Part shown: in pieces, positions 58,141 to 64,000 of the stretch
Layout: each line of letters begins with the position of its first letter
Numbering within the stretch: position 1 is the first letter of the stretch
Source: Nomia melanderi
Lineage: Eukaryota; Arthropoda; Insecta; Hymenoptera; Halictidae
Reading direction: 5' to 3'
Length of the DNA: 64,000 nucleotides
Assembly (NCBI RefSeq): GCF_051020985.1
Contig: NC_135000.1
Location: 4,795,001-4,859,000, forward strand
Notes under the pieces: model-generated
The model's database searches: none
The model's input: the letters and a program-made list of their open reading frames with translations, nothing else
What the model was told of the DNA's origin: nothing
Program-made: the position numbers and the translations under genes

Positions 58141-58932
58141 TCAATCCCGTCTCCATCTCGGTCCAATTCCCATTTCAACGAACAACAACTCTCCCACGAT
58201 CACCCGAAAAACATAAAACAGAAACTTACAAACAAAATACCCAACAATCAACCAGCGATCCGCTCCAGTCAAAACTATTCTCAATCCTCCAACCCCCTCC
58301 AGAACAATAACAAGATCCACAACCAACATCGATAAACAATTATCCCCGAAGTCAACGAGCACGAATAGACATCGCACGGCGCACGTGCCGTTACTCACAT
58401 TTTCGAAATCTCTCTTTCATGTCACGGCCTCACGTCGCCCTCGTTCGGTCACTCATTCTCGCGTGCCAGTCGAAATTGCGATCCCGTTTCGAGAATAAAA
58501 AGAAAGAACGATCCCGTGAAAAGAAAGTCCTCTCTCACAATCGAACCGAGCAGCGTATCACATCACACGTCCGGATCACAGAATCTCCTCGACAGTTGAC
58601 CGGCTCGGAAAACTCTTCGAGAAAAGCGCGCGACCGCGAGAGGATAGGGACGTCGGTTGAACAAGATGCGACACGGTGAGAGGCCGAGGCTCGACTGAAC
58701 ACGGTACGCGATGAACATTCTACCTGGGACCGAAATCTTATCCTCCCTACCTGGCTTACCCCCACTGCGATCGGACTAACTGGCCTGGCACAATACGAAC
58801 GGTTCTGGCCAGGTCGGCTTTTCTTTGACCCTTACGGGGGCCGATTTCGTAAGAGGTGTTTTCACTCGGCCGGAATGTGGCGGGGTGGGTTTTACACGTA
58901 CGATGGGACTGACAGATTTTTAGACCTCTTCA
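58141..58932. other. Non-coding stretch with GC-rich block
   Basis: 58410-58900 is CpG-rich; frames on both strands without domains. Confidence 0.35.
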
Positions 58933-58967
58933 TTAACCCTTTGCACTTATAGAATAGGACAGAAATA

Positions 58968-59218
58968 TTAACCCCTTGCCGTACAATGACCAGTGAGACT
59001 CGTGATGAAGATTTCTAAACTAATTTAACAAGAATCAATGTTGTTCATTACCCACGGGTCAAAGCAAACAACTATTTTGCTATTATCAATGTATTATCTT
59101 CAAATGAAATTTCCACCTGAAGTAGAATGGAAAATTTTGTTGTATTTCTTTCAAATTGTTAATAGTAAAATATTACACGAGCTTAGTAACGAAAGTAAAT
59201 AGTACGCTGAGGGGTTAA
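58968..59218. mobile_element. Family C MITE, probably nested
   Basis: 251 bp. Ends TTAACCCCTTGCCGTAC and GTACGCTGAGGGGTTAA are exact inverted complements over the outer bases. An unpaired TTAACCCTTTGCAC end lies just upstream at 58933, and two further family C starts follow at about 59242 and 59298. Confidence 0.88.
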
Positions 59219-60538
59219 AATAGAAATATCATTGTCGAAATCAACCCCTTGCCCTGCAATATCGTGTCAGACTCGTGGTGAAGATTTCAAAGAGAATTTA
59301 ACCCCTTTTCCTACAACGACGAGTGAGACTCGTGGTGAAGATTTTCAACATGATTCAACAAATATACATATTTCTCAGTTCATTTGAATTCAAAGTAAAT
59401 ACAATTCTTCTGTAATCAACTATTATATTTAAAAGGAAATATAGGCATAATATATGCTTAGAAGTTTTCTCTTTTTCCAATAAATTATTAATGAAAAAGT
59501 AGCCGTATCAGTGGCGATCCTCTGAATTATAATATTTTATTCAATTCAGTAAATCTTCTAAACAAACTATTGGAACAAGCGAAGCTAAAACGAATGATTA
59601 AATCCCTAAATGTAATTTCGTAAGTTGTAACTTTAACTAACTATATCTATAGGATTAATTTCATTTTCTTTATATAAAATATAGGATTGCGGCCGTCACA
59701 AATATGTGACACTGATAGTAAACATGTTAAAAGGTATGAGTTGAAGCTTCCTCTCATATACTCACTCTACTCACCACTAATCACACATTAATAAGCAACA
59801 TCTACAATTCCACATCACCTCATTGGTTAACGATTACCGCCATTGCCAAGCTCCGCCCACCAAATAACGTAACATAACCTCAACAACTGAAATATCACGT
59901 TAAAATTCATCGATTCCAATGATTCCGCAGCTCTCGAGAAAGCAGTAAGTTTCGAGGAACGGTTTTACATTCCCTTTCGCAAACAGCACAAAGAAATGCC
60001 GATCCATACGCCGCAGTTTTCGCAACAAACGATTTTCCTATTCGTTTTTCCACGGCAGATCGCAATCAGGAAATTCTTTCGGGGTCGTTTCCGAACAGAG
60101 AACTTCGTCGCTACGGTTTACGATCGTTTTTTCTCCATCTCTTTCCTTCACAATCGAATTATCGGCCAGCTCGAACGATTATCGCGTTGAAACGGGAATT
60201 ATGCGCTACGTTTGTCCAATTTTTTTACCATTTCTTTATTATTAGTTTCACGATGCAGCGACGTGACGGCGCTGCGTGTTACAGGCGGTTTCTTGTTTTC
60301 AATTAAACGCGCTCGGAATTGGTAATAAATAAATTCCTCGAATTAGAATGCGTTCGTGTAATGCCCGCGATCCAAGTTACTTGTGTTACAACCTAATAAT
60401 CGAATTGTATAAAATCGGTCGGAATAGTGGACTTTCTCCCGGCGCGTTCACGTAATAAGTCCGAAATATTATCTCTGCACACACAGCACCGTTACGTCAT
60501 CGTGCGAGTATTTTCCGTGTGTTGTTTCTTTTTTTCTA

Positions 60539-60540
<2 letters not shown>
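59219..60540. other. Family C remnants, then non-coding DNA
   Basis: Contains two partial family C ends, one of them with AACGACGAGTGAGACTCGT, then a single foldback arm near 59625-59700. Further right, a GC-richer part with no exon. Confidence 0.4.
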
Positions 60541-60542
<2 letters not shown>

Positions 60543-60622
<80 letters not shown>

Positions 60623-60630
60623 ACTTTCTC
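60543..60630. repeat. (TC)n microsatellite
   Basis: About 85 bases of nearly pure TC with two interruptions towards the right end. It produces spurious Leu-Ser open frames. Confidence 0.95.
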
Positions 60631-61119
60631 GCTGCATCTCTCGCTTAAGCACTCCTTCTTCTGTAGTTTACTTTCGTCGAGGATCGATGGGCGTTAGTCC
60701 CGCGAAAAAAGAACCGTGGCAAAGGTTTGGTCTTAATTTTGAAAGCAAACACCGTGTGGCCTTCGTTTTGCGAAACTGCTCGCACCTCGACCCAATTTTC
60801 CAGGTATGTTATCGTAATTAATATTAATGTGGCTTTCGAAAATGTTGCCTTGAAGAAGAGACTGTTTTTGAATTTGACGGAAGAAATTTGTTGTTTTCTT
60901 TATTTGTTTGTTGGGCAATGGGATAGGTACTAGTCACGTTAGTGTTGATAGTAGATGTACTGAATATTGGATTTAGGATACTATAGAGTATTGGTGATAG
61001 TCTAGTGCTTGATTAGTGTCTCTAATGTTATGGATTTTTGAAGATATTAACTTTGATTGGATATAGGTTACTTTAATGTTAGCTAGGTAAGGGTTAGGTG
61101 TAGACTAGACATTATTGGG

Positions 61120-61960
61120 TTTAAGATGGAATCAAATTTGCAAAAATTGACCAATTTTCTACCTTAGAAGCACCTAGGCTCTATTTAGCTTAGTTCTAAG
61201 TTATCTTTGACCTAAATTTCCTTCAAATCTTCAAGTTCTAACAAAATCTTAGCCCTCAAAATACCTAGGCCACATGTATCTCAATCCTAAGCTGCCTCTG
61301 ATCCAAATTTGAATCAGATTTCCTTCAAATTTCCAATAATTCTGATCAAATTTCAAGAGGCCTCAAATCTTTAAAGCTTCTACTTAAATCTCACCCTTTA
61401 AAACACTCAGACCACATTTATCTGAATCCTCAGCTACCTTAGACCCAAGTTTGAATCAAATTTCTCTCAAATTTCCAAAAATCTTGACCAAATCTCATGT
61501 TCCAAAACATCTAAACCTCAATTTAACCCTAAACTACCTATAGTCAAAATTTTTCTCAAATTTTCAAAGCTTCTAACCAAATCTCACCCTTTAAAACACT
61601 CAAACGACATTTATCTTAACCCTCACCTACCTTAGACTCAAGTTTGAATCAAATTTCCCCCAAATTTCCAACAATTTTGTCCAAATCTCATTCCCCAAAG
61701 CATCTAGGCCTCAACTTAGCCTTCAGCTACCTTCCACTTAAGTTGTCCTCAAATCTCCAAAGCTTCTAACCAAATCTCACCCTTTAAAACACTCAGACCA
61801 CATTTATCTCAATCCTCAGCTACCTTAGCCCCAAGTTTAACTCAAATTTCCAACAGTTTCTCACAAATCTCCAAACCTCCAAAGCCTCCAATCTCAAATC
61901 TCAAATCTCAATCTTCAAACCACTCAGGCCACCTTCATCTCAATCCCAGACTACCTTTGT
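61120..61960. repeat. Tandem array, higher-order unit about 192 bp
   Basis: TCTCACCCTTTAAAACACTC recurs near 61390, 61582 and 61775. Within units are CTCAGCTACCTTAGAC and CAAATTTCCAA blocks. Pyrimidine-rich on the plus strand. Confidence 0.85.
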
Positions 61961-62009
61961 TGAAAATGTCCAGATCCCATCATCAGAATCCTCAATACCG
62001 TCGTATCCT

Positions 62010-62680
62010 GAATGAACAATAGTCCGCGGCAAAAGGCATCAGCGCGTCCCGGGGCTTTCAGTTCACGAGGAAGTAAAAATGCGACTGTTTTCGCCGTCGC
62101 GTGTTCCCCATTATGCGCCCGACTCTCGTTCCCACGTGGCGCGACGTCAGAACGTGGAAATGCTCACTTTCATTCCCGTGGCATCGACCAGAAAGGCCGG
62201 GGGACGTCTGCCCGTAACTCAGTTACATCGAAAGCAGCCGCTCGCAATTACGAGCCGGCTGGCGGCGGTAATTTCCTCGCCCGGAAAAACGCGACCTATC
62301 GCGAATCGGAATATGTGTATGCACATTTTCCGCAGTCTGTCCTCGTCGCGGACCGAACTGCTCGCTGAGGAAGCGAGCAATGGCGGGCGCGACGGACGGA
62401 CGGACGGACGCGGACGGTTTCGCTCGCGACGACCGATAGCGAAGCCACCTTCCCTTTCACTGTCATTATGCACGCGTGCTTCTTTCACCTTGGCGTCCGC
62501 TTTCATACGCCGACGGTAAATCACTGGACGCGGATCGGCAGCCCAGTAATTTATGGTCGTTCGGCTCTGCCACAGAGAAGCGGACCATCGGAGATAGAGG
62601 ATGTGTGTCTATTGTATACGGAGCAGATCCGGAGTTGTTCCGTTCTCCAGGTGTACAGGACTGTTCAAATGCGGTGTCGC
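62010..62680. other. GC-rich block, no gene recognised
   Basis: Open frames of 118-146 codons on both strands are Arg/Ser-rich, including a short (GGAC)n run near 62391-62412. No domains. Confidence 0.35.
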
Positions 62681-62742
62681 TTGATGGGACGCTTGGCACT
62701 AGATGTACGAACATTTGTTGTACAGTTTATTTTAATTATTTA

Positions 62743-62965
62743 TTAACACTAGGTTTACACATATTTATTGTACACTTCATTCTATTATCCCTAAAAGAAT
62801 TGATGCTCGTTTATTTAGATTGTGGAAACTGGAGATTTGATAGTAGGCAATTGGGGTACATGTCAGTGTGATCGCATCAATCAAAATCGGCGTGAACATT
62901 TACAAAATAATATTTCTAAAATCCAATATGCGTCAGTTTGACGCGTTCCGTAAACCTAGTGTTAA
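62743..62965. mobile_element. TTAA-type MITE, family D
   Basis: 223 bp. Ends TTAACACTAGGTTTACAC and CCGTAAACCTAGTGTTAA are near-perfect inverted repeats. A second, diverged copy follows directly (62962-63182), sharing the TTAA between them. Confidence 0.88.
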
Positions 62966-63182
62966 AATTAATGAACTATAGAAATTACAACAATTTCTAT
63001 TGTTCCCGGAAACATTGATGTTCGTCCGTTTAGATCTAGGGAATTGAACGTTTAAAAATTTATTGTTAGGAACCATAATCGCGTAATTGAATCAATCAAA
63101 ATTGATCCAAACATTTGGAAAATAATGTTTATAAAATCTAATATGAATCAAATTGACTCGTACCGTAAATGGAGTGTTAGTT
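62962..63182. mobile_element. Second, diverged family D copy in tandem
   Basis: Body matches the previous element (GATGTTCGTCCGTTTAGAT, TTGATCCAAACATT). The right end reads ACCGTAAATGGAGTGTTA; the left end is lost apart from the shared TTAA. Confidence 0.7.
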
Positions 63183-63790
63183 GAATGTGTTATTGATTGG
63201 AAATTGATGGTAGTTTCGATAATGATGGAGTTGCAAGGAATAGATATATTAGGCTCTTCTTCAAATTATACGGGAGTATTCAAAGGTGGAGTCACTGGAG
63301 GTGATAAAATTTATACTTGAATGTGTTATTAATTGGAAGTTAATGATGCCTTGGATAATGATGGAGTTGTAAAGAGATAAATGTGTTAGGGTTTTCTTCA
63401 CATTATACAGAAGATTTCAAAATTGGAATTACTGGAGGCGATAAGATACATATTAGAATGTATGATTCATTGGAAGTTAATGATGCCTTGGATAATGAGG
63501 TTGAAGAGAAACTGAAATGTTAGGCGTCTTCTAATTATAGAGGACAACTCAAAAGTAGAGTCTTCGTTGTTGATGTGATGTATATTTCAGTATACTACTA
63601 CTTTGAAGTTAATATTCTTACAGATAATGAGGTTAAAAAGAAATTTTTGTGTTCTCAAGGAAAGGAAAGTGTTATGCGTCTTCTAAATATACAGGACTAC
63701 TCAAAAGTAGTCTTCGTAATTGATCAGATATGTATTTGAATGTTCTACTGCTCTGAAGATGATAATATATTGGATAATATCGATGAGAAG
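63183..63790. repeat. Tandem array, unit about 136 bp
   Basis: Units start near 63183, 63319, 63456 and 63590 with TTGAATGTGTTATT-like sequence, then GATGCCTTGGATAATGA. The array runs close to the window edge. Confidence 0.82.
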
Positions 63791-64000
63791 ATATTAACGT
63801 GTTATCAAAGAAACTGAGATACTACGAACAATATAAATTGTTGCTTAAACATCGACACTGTTAAATACTACCTAGTACTTCTCTTAAACAGAAAAATGGA
63901 GTCTGTTGAGCCAGTTTGTTTAGGCCACACTTGCTACAACTTCCACAAACCATATCAAACAATTCAATCGTCACCACGAAAACACCGTGTAATATTTAAA

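Noticed and set aside
57833..58310. Phe/Asn/Ile-rich open frame of about 150 codons
   Set aside because: Generated by the TTTCAA-type tandem repeat.
60427..60821. Leu-Ser repeat open frames
   Set aside because: Product of the (TC)n microsatellite.
62012..62519. Open frames of 118 and 146 codons
   Set aside because: Overlapping frames on both strands in CpG-rich DNA, Arg/Ser-rich, no domain.
20011..63182. An autonomous piggyBac transposase
   Set aside because: No element here is longer than about 250 bp after removing nested insertions, apart from the 355-bp foldback, and none has a coding frame. The source must lie elsewhere.
1..64000. tRNA, rRNA, CRISPR arrays, bacterial operons, viral genes
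   Set aside because: None seen. No cloverleaf with a proper TPsiC arm was noticed, and the spliced animal genes rule out a prokaryotic source. A tRNAscan or Rfam search would be needed to exclude small RNAs.

Overview
This is a 64 kb piece of an AT-rich insect nuclear genome. Genes carry short introns with GT-AG junctions, and CpG dinucleotides are not depleted in the GC-rich blocks. The protein style and base composition suggest a hymenopteran, possibly a bee; that is an inference from reading, not from a search.

The left half holds six genes. (1) A ZFAND2/AIRAP-like double AN1 zinc-finger protein (minus, 777-1485) sits head to head with (2) an RCC2/TD-60-like seven-bladed propeller protein (plus, 2589-4653). 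(3) A 495-residue protein with a Dpy-30-like helical motif and a Cys-rich repeat tail (minus, 6509-8364) is not recognised as a named gene. (4) Rab18 (minus, 9850-10751) is head to head with (5) the WW-WW-MyTH4-RhoGAP protein Vilse/ARHGAP39 (plus, 12189-18470). (6) A secreted pancreatic-type lipase with a PLAT domain (minus, 20768-29977) has large, transposon-filled introns. All six coding models were rebuilt exon by exon; phases are consistent and each total is a multiple of three. The genes look like independent housekeeping or signalling genes (ER proteostasis, RCC1-type GTPase signalling, lipid droplets and ER trafficking, Robo/Rac signalling, lipid digestion). They share promoters in two divergent pairs but do not form one pathway.

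From about 30 kb to the right edge I recognise no certain protein-coding gene. This half alternates AT-rich DNA with GC-richer blocks of 300-600 bp, some promoter-like. There is one plausible short first coding exon at 30828-30938. The stretch could be intergenic or the long introns of a gene whose exons lie outside the window.

The most striking content is repetitive. At least six sequence families of short non-autonomous elements are bounded by TTAA and short terminal inverted repeats, as expected for piggyBac-type target choice. Several are nested, one of them three deep (31739-32523). One copy sits in a tandem array whose neighbouring unit preserves the empty TTAA site (20389-20392). One family is a near-complete foldback of about 355 bp. 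Several families carry a short perfect palindrome just inside one end. Many unrelated minisatellite-like arrays (units 27-225 bp) fill the rest.
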